Of a stretch of 6,875 nucleotides of DNA, positions 1 through 6,212 are shown in pieces. This DNA is from Flavobacteriaceae bacterium UBA5079 (GTDB lineage: Bacteria > Bacteroidota > Bacteroidia > Flavobacteriales > Flavobacteriaceae): the NCBI GenBank assembly GCA_002414705.1, contig DIAL01000078.1, positions 15,817 through 22,691 on the forward strand, read 5' to 3'. Positions within the stretch are counted from its first letter, which is position 1. Every line of letters begins with the position of its first letter. The notes under the pieces are model-generated. The model ran no database searches. It was not told where the DNA came from and worked only from the letters and a program-made list of their open reading frames with translations. A program made the translations under genes and the position numbers.

Positions 1-10
1 CCTCAACATA

Positions 11-43
11 TAAAAACTTTGCCACTTCGCGCCTTCGCGAGAC
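11..43. repeat. Intergenic repeat-like segment with a TCGCG/CGCGA hairpin
   Basis: The stretch reads like a degenerate series of 'ctttgcc / acttcgc / gccttcgcgag' units. Positions 27-31 (TCGCG) and 36-40 (CGCGA) form a 5-bp stem with the 4-nt loop CCTT. This GC-rich patch stands out from the AT-rich surroundings and resembles short dispersed intergenic units that I recall from Bacteroidota genomes, but copy number cannot be judged here. It lies just downstream of the stop of the DUF808 gene. On the minus strand the hairpin is followed, about 10 nt later, by a run of five T (positions 16-12), so it could also serve as a weak terminator for that gene. Confidence 0.35.
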
Positions 44-68
44 CACTTATTTTAACTCAACGACACTG

Positions 69-84
69 TCTGCCGCCTGGCAGA
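69..84. repeat. Small perfect hairpin, 6-bp stem
   Basis: TCTGCC (69-74) and GGCAGA (79-84) are perfect inverted repeats around the loop GCCT. The hairpin lies 27 bp past the stop codon of the minus-strand DUF808 gene, so it could mark or protect the 3' end of the pssA-DUF808 transcript. No T tract follows it on the minus strand, which argues against a classical intrinsic terminator. With the hairpin at 27-40 it makes a pair of GC-rich stem-loops within 60 bp, as in REP-like elements. Confidence 0.35.
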
Positions 85-110
85 AAACAACTCTACATCT
101 CCACAATTTC

Positions 111-989
111 TCACCCTCTTACCATCCCAACAACCCAAAGCACAGCCTTAAAAATAACCACCGCAAAAACACCAATAGCTAAACCAATTAAGAATTCCCT
201 AATAATAGCTGGCCAAGATGCTAAAATATGATGAAAGAAATCAATATTATGGGCAAAAATACCACCAGAAACTAATAACAAAGCAATGGTGCCTATTACG
301 GACAAACTTTTTATAACATAGGGCAACGCACCAACTAAAATGGTTCCGAATTGGTGCATAAAACCCGTTCCGTTACTTTTTTCTACCAATTTTAAACCAA
401 AATCATCCATTCTAACTATTAAAGCTACAATGCCATACACACCAACCGTTGCAATAATAGCAACAATGGAAACCACAATAATTTGAATCAGTAGTGTTTG
501 CTCTAAAACAGCACCCAAAGCAATAATGACAATTTCAACCGACAGGATAAAATCGGTTATAATAGCCGATTTCACTTTCGATTGCTCCAATTGTAGAATC
601 TCTTCTTCTGAAGGAACTTCCGTAACATCAAGCTTAAGGTTGTCTTCATGTGTATGAGGAACAAAATATTCGTAAATTTTTTCAGCTCCTTCAAACGCTA
701 AATAAATACCACCTAAAACTAAAATAATCGTCACAGCAGCTGGTAAAAAAGCACTTAATAAAAACGCAATTGGTAAAATAATCAATTTATTTAAAAAAGA
801 ACCTTTCGTTATAGCCCACAAAACTGGCAATTCTCTGGAAGACACAAAACCGGAAGCTTTTTCTGCATTAACAGCCAAATCATCACCTAAAATACCAGCT
901 GTTTTTTTGGTGGTGACTTTGCTTAAAACAGCCACATCATCCATAAGAGCTGCAATATCATCAAGAAGAGCGAAAAATCCAGAAGCCAT
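111..989 (-). CDS. DUF808 family inner-membrane protein (YedI-like)
   Basis: Polytopic inner-membrane protein of the DUF808 family, to which E. coli YedI belongs; no biochemical function is established for the family. At 292 aa the length is close to YedI (about 305 aa). The soluble N-terminus (about 1-60) has the typical start MASGFFALLDDIA and a Lys/Thr-rich stretch (VTTKKTAG) followed by GDD. Hydrophobic segments lie near residues 67-100, 143-160, 166-193, 215-242 and 262-289. The segment AIITDFILSVEIVIIALGAV (142-161) is the most family-like stretch. A short acidic, His-containing hydrophilic loop (110-138) separates the first hydrophobic block from the rest. The ATG at 989 is the natural start. 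The gene lies 31 bp downstream of phosphatidylserine synthase on the same strand with no clear promoter between, so co-transcription is likely. The family call is firm; the role is unknown. Confidence 0.88.
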   Translation of the reverse strand: MASGFFALLDDIAALMDDVAVLSKVTTKKTAGILGDDLAVNAEKASGFVSSRELPVLWAITKGSFLNKLIILPIAFLLSAFLPAAVTIILVLGGIYLAFEGAEKIYEYFVPHTHEDNLKLDVTEVPSEEEILQLEQSKVKSAIITDFILSVEIVIIALGAVLEQTLLIQIIVVSIVAIIATVGVYGIVALIVRMDDFGLKLVEKSNGTGFMHQFGTILVGALPYVIKSLSVIGTIALLLVSGGIFAHNIDFFHHILASWPAIIREFLIGLAIGVFAVVIFKAVLWVVGMVRG

Positions 990-1020
990 AAAAATCGAAT
1001 ATCAGTTTAATTAAAATGAA

Positions 1021-1776
1021 TTAAGCTTGTATGCTTTTAGCCGTTAATAGTGACAGGATAACATAAAGTAGAATCACGATTGGAATAGCAGCAAAATGCA
1101 GAACAATTAATAATACAATCGTTAAAATTAGAAATATGTAGCGTGTTATGTTCGTTTTAAAATCCCACGTTTTAAATTTAAGCGCAAATAAATTCACAGG
1201 AGCATTAAGCATAAAAGTACTTATCAATGTGATGATGATCAGAAACCAAGGATTTAAAATTAAAGCATTCATACCATCATGATTTTGAAATTCAATAATC
1301 AGTGGTAACGACAAAATGAATATCGCGTTTGCTGGTGTTGGCAAGCCTTTAAAATAGCTTTGTTGATCCTCATCTATATTAAATTTAGCCAAACGATATG
1401 CCGATGATAATGTAATAAAAAAACCAACAAAGGCCAAAGGCGCATAATGCAAACCGTCTAGCAGCGTGGCATGACTCCAAAGCGAATCCGAGTCCTCCAA
1501 AACTGGATTTCCCAATGCTATATGTAGAAGTTTAAACATAACCACGCCAGGAACCAAACCGCTTGTTACCATATCGGCAAGAGAATCTAACTGAACACCT
1601 AACGGTCCTTGTACATTGAATTTACGAGCAAAAAAACCATCGAAAAAATCAAAAAATATACCTAGAAAAACAAAAATAGCAGCCGTAACAAACTGGTTAT
1701 TTACGGCAAGCACAACAGCTATACAACCACTTAATAGATTTAATAGCGTAATAAAATTAGGGATGTGTTTTTTCAT
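1021..1776 (-). CDS. pssA: CDP-diacylglycerol--serine O-phosphatidyltransferase (phosphatidylserine synthase)
   Basis: Integral membrane enzyme that condenses CDP-diacylglycerol with L-serine to give phosphatidylserine and CMP, the first committed step to phosphatidylethanolamine. The CDP-alcohol phosphatidyltransferase signature is intact: D43, D46-G47, A50-R51, G60, D64 and D68 fit DxxDGxxARx8GxxxDxxxD exactly, giving all four metal- and substrate-binding aspartates. The later block YRLAKFN (127-133), followed by KGLPTPANA (143-151), is characteristic of bacterial type II Pss rather than PgsA or other family members. Several further transmembrane segments fill residues 150-247. The length of 251 aa is normal. 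The N-terminus MKKHIPNFITLLNLLSG matches family starts, so the ATG at 1776 is well supported. A promoter-like sequence abuts the start codon. The DUF808 gene follows 31 bp downstream, probably in the same transcript. Confidence 0.93.
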   Translation of the reverse strand: MKKHIPNFITLLNLLSGCIAVVLAVNNQFVTAAIFVFLGIFFDFFDGFFARKFNVQGPLGVQLDSLADMVTSGLVPGVVMFKLLHIALGNPVLEDSDSLWSHATLLDGLHYAPLAFVGFFITLSSAYRLAKFNIDEDQQSYFKGLPTPANAIFILSLPLIIEFQNHDGMNALILNPWFLIIITLISTFMLNAPVNLFALKFKTWDFKTNITRYIFLILTIVLLIVLHFAAIPIVILLYVILSLLTAKSIQA

Positions 1777-1780
1777 GTTA

Positions 1781-1809
1781 CAAATGGATAATCGTGTAAA
1801 AATAACAAA
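1781..1809 (-). promoter_or_regulatory. Bacteroidota-type promoter of pssA (predicted)
   Basis: On the minus strand TTTG (1809-1806) is followed after 17 nt by TCCATTTG (1788-1781), one mismatch from the -7 consensus TAnnTTTG. The spacing fits the -33/-7 arrangement known for Flavobacterium and Bacteroides. The box ends only 4 nt before the pssA ATG (1776), so a transcript from it would have almost no leader. Such boxes are common by chance in AT-rich DNA, so confidence is moderate to low. Confidence 0.4.
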
Positions 1810-1949
1810 CTATTTGTGGCAAACAACAAGGTTCGAAACGTTTTTATTAGTAATATGAAATTCTACAACTTTTCAAACCTTACAAAAGTTTATAATAGAC
1901 AATGATTGTATTCAAACGCCAATAACTTAAACCAAAAGTCCAACCGTTT

Positions 1950-2219
1950 TCAGAAATAGCAAGCTACAAAATAAACAAAACCCTCATACAACAAGGGATT
2001 TACGACAAAAACATCGTTAACATTCAGAAATAATCTCAAGAAAAGAGCTTGCGTTACGCAGGCAACTGCGAAGCACATCATGAGTACAATATTTAAAATC
2101 GAAATAGACGAATAATTTCCTAAAAACGGTTGGGCTTTTGGTTCGTTTTGCATCAAGGCAACTGCGAAGCACATCAGGAGTTCCAATAAAAAAATATAGA
2201 CGCCGAATAAAATGAACAT
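1950..2219 (-). CDS. Hypothetical small membrane protein with an internal short repeat
   Basis: An 89-codon ORF that I do not recognise as a family. The product is strongly hydrophobic, with likely membrane segments at about 1-23, 41-66 and 74-89. The loop between the first two carries QNEPKAQPFLGNYSS, and a second polar patch is NVNDVFVVNP. Residues CFAVA occur twice, in the contexts LLMCFAVALMQ and LMMCFAVACVTQ, 32 codons apart, because the DNA holds two nearly identical 26-bp copies in the same frame. The ATG at 2219 follows an A/T-rich leader, and CACATTTG, close to the -7 promoter consensus, lies 11 nt upstream (2238-2231), but no -33 partner is visible. It lies 173 bp upstream of pssA on the same strand. 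It may be a real small inner-membrane protein, a remnant of a larger gene, or non-coding DNA with a chance reading frame; the membrane-like composition favours a real or recently real gene. Confidence 0.45.
   Translation of the reverse strand: MFILFGVYIFLLELLMCFAVALMQNEPKAQPFLGNYSSISILNIVLMMCFAVACVTQALFLRLFLNVNDVFVVNPLLYEGFVYFVACYF
2060..2085. repeat. Direct repeat copy 1 (26 bp, 25/26 identical to copy 2)
   Basis: Core GGCAACTGCGAAGCACATCA at 2061-2080 is repeated exactly at 2157-2176. Including flanks (A before, one mismatch T/G, then GAGT) the match is 25 of 26. The spacing between copies is 96 bp, a multiple of three, so both are read in the same frame of the 89-codon minus-strand ORF. 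Confidence 0.85.
2156..2181. repeat. Direct repeat copy 2 (26 bp, 25/26 identical to copy 1)
   Basis: Partner of the copy at 2060-2085. On the minus strand it codes for the CFAVA segment near the N-terminus of the small membrane ORF. The sequence between the two copies does not resemble the rest of either one, so this is a pair of short copies and not a continuous tandem duplication. Confidence 0.85.
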
Positions 2220-2467
2220 AATTAAATAAACAAATGTGGTGAGTAAAAAAGAAAAGAAAATCTCATCTTTTAACCATATGTCTATTTAGAATTTGAAACT
2301 ATGAAACACTTCACTTCAAAACTTTACAACACCACGACAAACACCTAAACAACTTAACACCTCCACGACAAACACCTAAACAATTCGTACACATAACCTT
2401 CAATTTCCACATAATTAATAGATAAAAACAAGAAATAGACAATAACTCAACGATTTTGAAGTTTAAT
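2220..2467. other. Divergent intergenic region between the small ORF and the PorV-like gene
   Basis: About 250 bp separate the divergent minus-strand small ORF and the plus-strand PorV-like gene. It holds the 21-bp direct repeat (2332-2383) and, next to the minus-strand start, a pyrimidine-rich tract (read on the minus strand, about 2265-2245) and the CACATTTG box. No complete plus-strand -33/-7 promoter is obvious upstream of the ATG at 2468; the best -7-like box on that strand lies further right, at 2485-2492. No RNA gene, ORF of note or terminator was seen. Confidence 0.5.
2332..2383. repeat. Direct repeat: two exact 21-bp copies, period 31 bp
   Basis: A 21-bp unit starting CCACGACAAACACC occurs at 2332-2352 and again, identically, at 2363-2383. 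The pair sits in the intergenic region upstream of the PorV-like gene, within an A/C-rich stretch (about 2285-2400) with very few G on the plus strand. The units show no internal dyad symmetry that would suggest an operator. The pair may be a remnant of a dispersed or slippage-generated intergenic repeat. Confidence 0.75.
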
Positions 2468-3583
2468 ATGTTGAAAAATTATAGCATCTTTGCAAAAAAA
2501 GAATTGTATTTGAAAGCATTACGAATCACAGCACTAGTTTTTTTAGTCTCTGTAACAGTATATAGTCAAGCCGTACGAAAATATTCTAACGAATTTATGA
2601 ATATTGGTGTGGATGCAGCTGCATTGGGTATGAGTAATGCGGTAACTGCACACTCTGCTGATGTTAACTCGGGCTATTGGAATCCTGCAGGACTGGTTAA
2701 TATTGAGGATAAGCAATTAGCCCTCATGCATTCCAGTTATTTTGCTAATATTGCCAACTATGATTACATAGCGTTTGCTATGCCTATTGACGATCAATCA
2801 GCAATTGGGATCTCTATAATTCGTTTTGCGGTTGATGACATTTTAAACACCACGCAATTAATTGATGATGAAGGCAACATTAATTATGATAGAATCAGTT
2901 TGTTTTCAACAGCAGATTATGGTGTAACGTTCTCTTATGCCAGAAGATTACCGTTAGACGGTTTAAATTATGGTATCAATGCAAAAGTTATCCGAAGAAT
3001 TATTGGTGATTTTGCCTCTTCCTGGGGTTTTGGTTTAGATGCAGCTATCCAGTTTGAAACAGATAGTGATTGGAAATTTGGAATCATGGCACGCGATATT
3101 ACAACAACATTTAATGCATGGGCAATAGATGAAGACGAATTTTCAACAATCCAAAATGCCGTAGAAGGTCAAAATCAAGAATTACCGGAAACAACTGAAA
3201 TCACCATTCCAAAACTACAGTTAGGCGTGTCCAAGAAATTTATTTTTCGCTATGATTATTCGCTACTTGCAGAAGTAGATTTAAATGTCCGGTTCGAGCA
3301 AAACAATGATATTATTTCTACCTCATTTGCCAGTGTTACACCGGCCGTAGGTTTCGAATTTGGCTACCTAGATATGGTGTATTTACGCACAGGTGTTGGT
3401 AATTTTCAAAATGAATTACAAATAGATAATAATGAAACCGTTTCCTTTCAGCCAAGTATTGGACTAGGCTTTAAATACAAAGGCATTCAAGTAGATTATG
3501 CATTTACAGATATTGGCGATCAAAGTGTTGCTTTATACTCTAATGTGTTTTCTTTAAAACTTGATTTTAGTATTTTTAGATAA
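2468..3583 (+). CDS. PorV/PorQ family outer-membrane beta-barrel protein (PorV2-like)
   Basis: Predicted outer-membrane beta-barrel of the PorV/PorQ group related to FadL. PorV is the type IX secretion shuttle protein; this paralogue resembles what is annotated in flavobacteria as PorV/PorQ family protein or putative PorV2, whose exact role is not established. A signal peptide with hydrophobic core ALRITALVFLVSVTV ends at VYSQA. It is followed by the family N-terminal signature SNEFMNIGVDAAALGMSNA and SGYWNPAGL. The rest alternates beta-strands and loops and ends ...FSLKLDFSIFR with a C-terminal aromatic-containing strand. It has no T9SS C-terminal sorting domain. I list the first ATG (2468, 371 aa). 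A TTG at 2456 extends it by four codons, and a TTG at 2510 would give a more compact signal peptide starting KALRITALV. The DUF4105 gene follows after 11 bp, so the two are very likely co-transcribed. Confidence 0.82.
   Translation: MLKNYSIFAKKELYLKALRITALVFLVSVTVYSQAVRKYSNEFMNIGVDAAALGMSNAVTAHSADVNSGYWNPAGLVNIEDKQLALMHSSYFANIANYDYIAFAMPIDDQSAIGISIIRFAVDDILNTTQLIDDEGNINYDRISLFSTADYGVTFSYARRLPLDGLNYGINAKVIRRIIGDFASSWGFGLDAAIQFETDSDWKFGIMARDITTTFNAWAIDEDEFSTIQNAVEGQNQELPETTEITIPKLQLGVSKKFIFRYDYSLLAEVDLNVRFEQNNDIISTSFASVTPAVGFEFGYLDMVYLRTGVGNFQNELQIDNNETVSFQPSIGLGFKYKGIQVDYAFTDIGDQSVALYSNVFSLKLDFSIFR
2485..2492 (+). promoter_or_regulatory. -7-like box CATCTTTG inside the 5' end of the PorV-like ORF
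   Basis: CATCTTTG followed by CA is one mismatch from the Bacteroidota -7 consensus TAnnTTTG. If it is used, transcription would start near 2497, downstream of the ATG at 2468, and translation would have to begin at a TTG (2504 or 2510). No well-spaced -33 TTG is present: the TTG at 2471 is too close and that at 2456 is somewhat too far (26 nt). This is a competing start model and not a firm promoter call. Confidence 0.3.
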
Positions 3584-3594
3584 CCAACTCTGTT

Positions 3595-4764
3595 ATGAAC
3601 ATCCGTATTTTAGGTCTTTTTCTCTTGCTTTGTTTTCAACAAAACTATAGCCAACAATTATCATCACAAGCTGAAGTAAGTGTCATAACCATTGGATCTG
3701 GAACGTCTTTAAACGATGCCTTCGGACACAATATCTTCCGTATTCGCGATCGTGCTATCAATTTGGATGTAGGTTATGATTATGGACGCTTCCCTTTTAA
3801 TGAGCCCGGTTTTTATTTGAATTTCGCCCAAGGAAAACTCAACTATTCAATAGGAAAAAGCAAATACAAGGATCTTAAAGATTTTTACATCTGGCAAAAC
3901 AGAACCATGACAGAACAGGTTTTAAATATGTCTTTAAATGAAAAACAAGCCCTTCTTAATTACCTGGTAAACAATTACAAACCAGAAAATCGAGACTATT
4001 TATACGATTTCTTTTTTGATAATTGCGCCACAAAAATTAAAGATGTTTTACAAATAGTTTTAAACAATCAAATCACGTTTCACGAGCCAGAAAATTTCCA
4101 ACCACAAACCTTTAGAAGCCTCATTCGCGAAAAAGTACCTACTAATACATGGGGAAGTCTTGGGATTGATCTCGCTTTAGGTTCCGTAATAGACCAACAA
4201 GCAACAGCGGAAGAACACATGTTTTTACCAGCTTATATCCATACTTTTTTTAGTGAAGCTACTGTAGGCGAAAGAAAACTGGTGAAAAGTGAGGAAACCG
4301 TATATCAGGAAAAAATAGACTCATCAAACACCAACGTTTTATGGAGTCCTTTAATTGTTTTCAGCATCATAAGCCTGCTTATTTTGGGAATCACTTATAA
4401 GGATTTCAAACAACAAAAACGCACTAAACTTTTAGATAGCATCCTGTTGGTTTCAACAACACTTATAGGCATCCTTGTTTTACTATTGTGGTTTGCAACA
4501 GACCATCAAGCTACCGCATATAATTACAATTTACTTTGGACATTTCCTTTAAATGGGCTATTACTCTGGCAAATAACTAAAAAGCAACCAAAACCTTGGG
4601 TGATTCCATTTATGAAATTTCTAATAATTATGTTGGCTCTTATGAGTTTTCATTGGATTGTTGGTGTTCAAGTATTTGCTCCAGCATTAATACCCTTCTT
4701 GTTGGTATTAGTAATCAGATATGTATTTTTGATTAGCTATTACAACAAGCAACTAGAACCCTAA
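3595..4764 (+). CDS. DUF4105 (Lnb N-terminal periplasmic domain) membrane protein
   Basis: A 389-aa protein with a signal peptide or N-terminal anchor (residues 1-20, ending YSQQ), an extracytoplasmic DUF4105 domain (about 25-225) and a C-terminal block of about five transmembrane segments (248-268, 279-301, 312-327, 336-355, 357-383). DUF4105 is the Pfam family now named after the N-terminal domain of the Bifidobacterium lacto-N-biosidase chaperone region; its biochemical activity is not established. Conserved-looking motifs are AFGHNIFRI with H45, YDFFFDNCATK with C144, LPAYIHTFF (211-219), and TDH (302-304) followed by NYNLLWTFPLNG at the third membrane segment. The invariant-looking His and Cys suggest a papain/NlpC-P60-like thiol-hydrolase fold, which is inference. 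ATG at 3595 follows the stop of the PorV-like gene by 11 bp without a Shine-Dalgarno sequence, as usual in Bacteroidota. It ends 37 bp from a convergent gene. Confidence 0.85.
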   Translation: MNIRILGLFLLLCFQQNYSQQLSSQAEVSVITIGSGTSLNDAFGHNIFRIRDRAINLDVGYDYGRFPFNEPGFYLNFAQGKLNYSIGKSKYKDLKDFYIWQNRTMTEQVLNMSLNEKQALLNYLVNNYKPENRDYLYDFFFDNCATKIKDVLQIVLNNQITFHEPENFQPQTFRSLIREKVPTNTWGSLGIDLALGSVIDQQATAEEHMFLPAYIHTFFSEATVGERKLVKSEETVYQEKIDSSNTNVLWSPLIVFSIISLLILGITYKDFKQQKRTKLLDSILLVSTTLIGILVLLLWFATDHQATAYNYNLLWTFPLNGLLLWQITKKQPKPWVIPFMKFLIIMLALMSFHWIVGVQVFAPALIPFLLVLVIRYVFLISYYNKQLEP

Positions 4765-4801
4765 AACTCTAGAAATTTGCAACTACTCATAACTCAAAAA
4801 A

Positions 4802-6193
4802 CTACTGTCCTCTAAAATATAGCATCGTCCCTACTGTTTTCACCATCACATTAAAATCAAGAAAAAAGCTTCGGTGTTTAATATAGTATAAATCGTATTG
4901 AAGTTTCAATAAACTATCATCAACCGTGTTTCCGTAACGCACATTAATTTGTGCCCAACCGGTTAAACCGGGTTTCACAATATGGCGCGTTTCATAAAAA
5001 GGAATCAAAGCTGATAATTCGTTCACAAAATATGGACGCTCTGGGCGTGGTCCAATCAAACTCATATCGCCCTTTAAAATATTTAAAAATTGAGGCACTT
5101 CATCCAAACGGGTACATCTTAAAAACTTACCAAAAGGTGTTATCCGACTATCATTTTTAACTGCCCAAACGGCACCAGTAGATTCAGCATCGATAACCAT
5201 AGTTCGGAACTTAATAATTTGAAATAAAGCACCATTCTTACCTACCCGCTCTTGAAAATAAAACAAGGGACCTCTATTACCAAACAAATTTCCGAATACA
5301 ATAAAAGGTAAAACACTAAAACCAAATAGAACACCAACAATAGAAAACACTAAATCAAAGCTGCGATAAAAAAACAAATACAATTTATTATGGTTGCTTC
5401 TACTAAACGGAAAGTACTTATAGAAATCTTTACCCACAAATTGTACGGGTACTCTATACGTTATATCCTCATAAACCTGTGTGTATTCTTTAATAGGAAA
5501 TCCACGCTCCAACAACGTAATCAAATCATTGTAAATTTGAGAGGTTATAGTTTCGGCATTATAACTAGCTACTACAATTTCAGAAATAGACTGCTCTTGT
5601 ATAACGCGGTGTAAAGCTTCAGGAGGATATTCAATAACATCTTTAAACCCAACACTATCATTAATAACGCGCTCGCAATTAATATATCCTACAATTTTAT
5701 AGTTTGGATCGGCATGCTTGAAAGCATTAATAATCGTCTCAATATTGGATGTTTCACCAACAATGAGCACTTTTTTATAAAAGCGTGGAGAGCTTATAAA
5801 ATTAATGTATACCAAGCGCCAAATAGATAAGGCAATTATTATCGCTAAGTAGAAATAAACAATCTGCATACGATTAGAGGGCAATGCAGGAGTTAAATAT
5901 GGAGTCAGCAAATAAAATAAAACTGTTACGGATGCAGATAAAATAATATTTGCAAATACGGTATCTGGACGGCTAGCTTTTTGTAAGTCGTAAAGTTCAA
6001 AAACGGTCCCAAAAATAGTTATGTAAACTGCCAAAATAAATACCCAAGTCCAGTTTTCAGGTGATATAGTAAAATAATCAAAATGAAACCAATCACTTAC
6101 CAAATATAAAGAAAGAAGAATACTAAATAAATCGACGAGACGCAAAAGCAATTTACGTTCTGATATATTAAAATGAATAGTTTGTTTTCCCAT
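4802..6193 (-). CDS. Polyprenyl glycosylphosphotransferase (initiating sugar-1-phosphate transferase, WcaJ-like)
   Basis: Large polyisoprenyl-phosphate hexose-1-phosphate transferase. It moves a sugar-1-phosphate from a UDP-sugar to undecaprenyl phosphate at the inner membrane and so starts a repeat unit of exopolysaccharide, capsule or O-antigen. Numbered from the ATG at 6193 (463 aa): four N-terminal membrane segments (about 17-38, 48-67, 79-101, 110-131), a CoA-binding/Rossmann-like domain starting KKVLIVGETSN (about 140-255), a hydrophobic helix at 277-304, then the catalytic bacterial sugar transferase domain. In that domain FYFQERVGKNGALFQIIKFR, the catalytic dyad D364-E365 in TRLDEVPQ, SLIGPRPERPYF, KPGLTGWAQINVRYG and YDLYYIKHRS are intact. 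The exact sugar (glucose, galactose or other) cannot be told. I chose the ATG at 6193; the open frame extends to a TTG at 6223, but that lies inside a good promoter. The glycosyltransferase upstream on the same strand supports a polysaccharide cluster. Confidence 0.92.
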   Translation of the reverse strand: MGKQTIHFNISERKLLLRLVDLFSILLSLYLVSDWFHFDYFTISPENWTWVFILAVYITIFGTVFELYDLQKASRPDTVFANIILSASVTVLFYLLTPYLTPALPSNRMQIVYFYLAIIIALSIWRLVYINFISSPRFYKKVLIVGETSNIETIINAFKHADPNYKIVGYINCERVINDSVGFKDVIEYPPEALHRVIQEQSISEIVVASYNAETITSQIYNDLITLLERGFPIKEYTQVYEDITYRVPVQFVGKDFYKYFPFSRSNHNKLYLFFYRSFDLVFSIVGVLFGFSVLPFIVFGNLFGNRGPLFYFQERVGKNGALFQIIKFRTMVIDAESTGAVWAVKNDSRITPFGKFLRCTRLDEVPQFLNILKGDMSLIGPRPERPYFVNELSALIPFYETRHIVKPGLTGWAQINVRYGNTVDDSLLKLQYDLYYIKHRSFFLDFNVMVKTVGTMLYFRGQ

Positions 6194-6212
6194 GGTTGAA
6201 TTAATAGCGAAG

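Noticed and set aside
19..231. Plus-strand open frame of 70 codons
   Set aside because: It covers the intergenic hairpins and the antisense of the DUF808 C-terminus, and its Thr/Pro/Lys-rich composition reflects A/C-rich DNA and not a protein.
1616..1858. Plus-strand open frame of 80 codons
   Set aside because: It is mostly antisense to the well-supported pssA N-terminus and promoter; the product shows no family features.
1867..1890. Inverted repeat AACTTTT / AAAAGTT as terminator after the small membrane ORF
   Set aside because: The stem is almost only A/T, the loop is 10 nt, and no T run follows on the minus strand.
2050..2060. Imperfect palindrome TGCGT-T-ACGCA next to repeat copy 1
   Set aside because: It lies inside the small ORF, is not present at copy 2, and so is not a common part of the repeat; too short for a terminal inverted repeat claim.
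2220..2467. Possible CRISPR or small RNA in the repeat-bearing intergenic region
   Set aside because: Only two direct repeats with a 10-bp gap and no spacer-like array; no structured RNA motif was seen.
4753..4772. Inverted repeat CTAGA / TCTAG around the stop codon of the DUF4105 gene as a terminator
   Set aside because: Only a 5-bp A/T-rich stem with a 10-nt loop and no T tract; weak and easily due to chance.
4951..5614. Two plus-strand open frames (4951-5160 and 5390-5614)
   Set aside because: Both are antisense to the sugar transferase gene, whose domains are intact over these positions.
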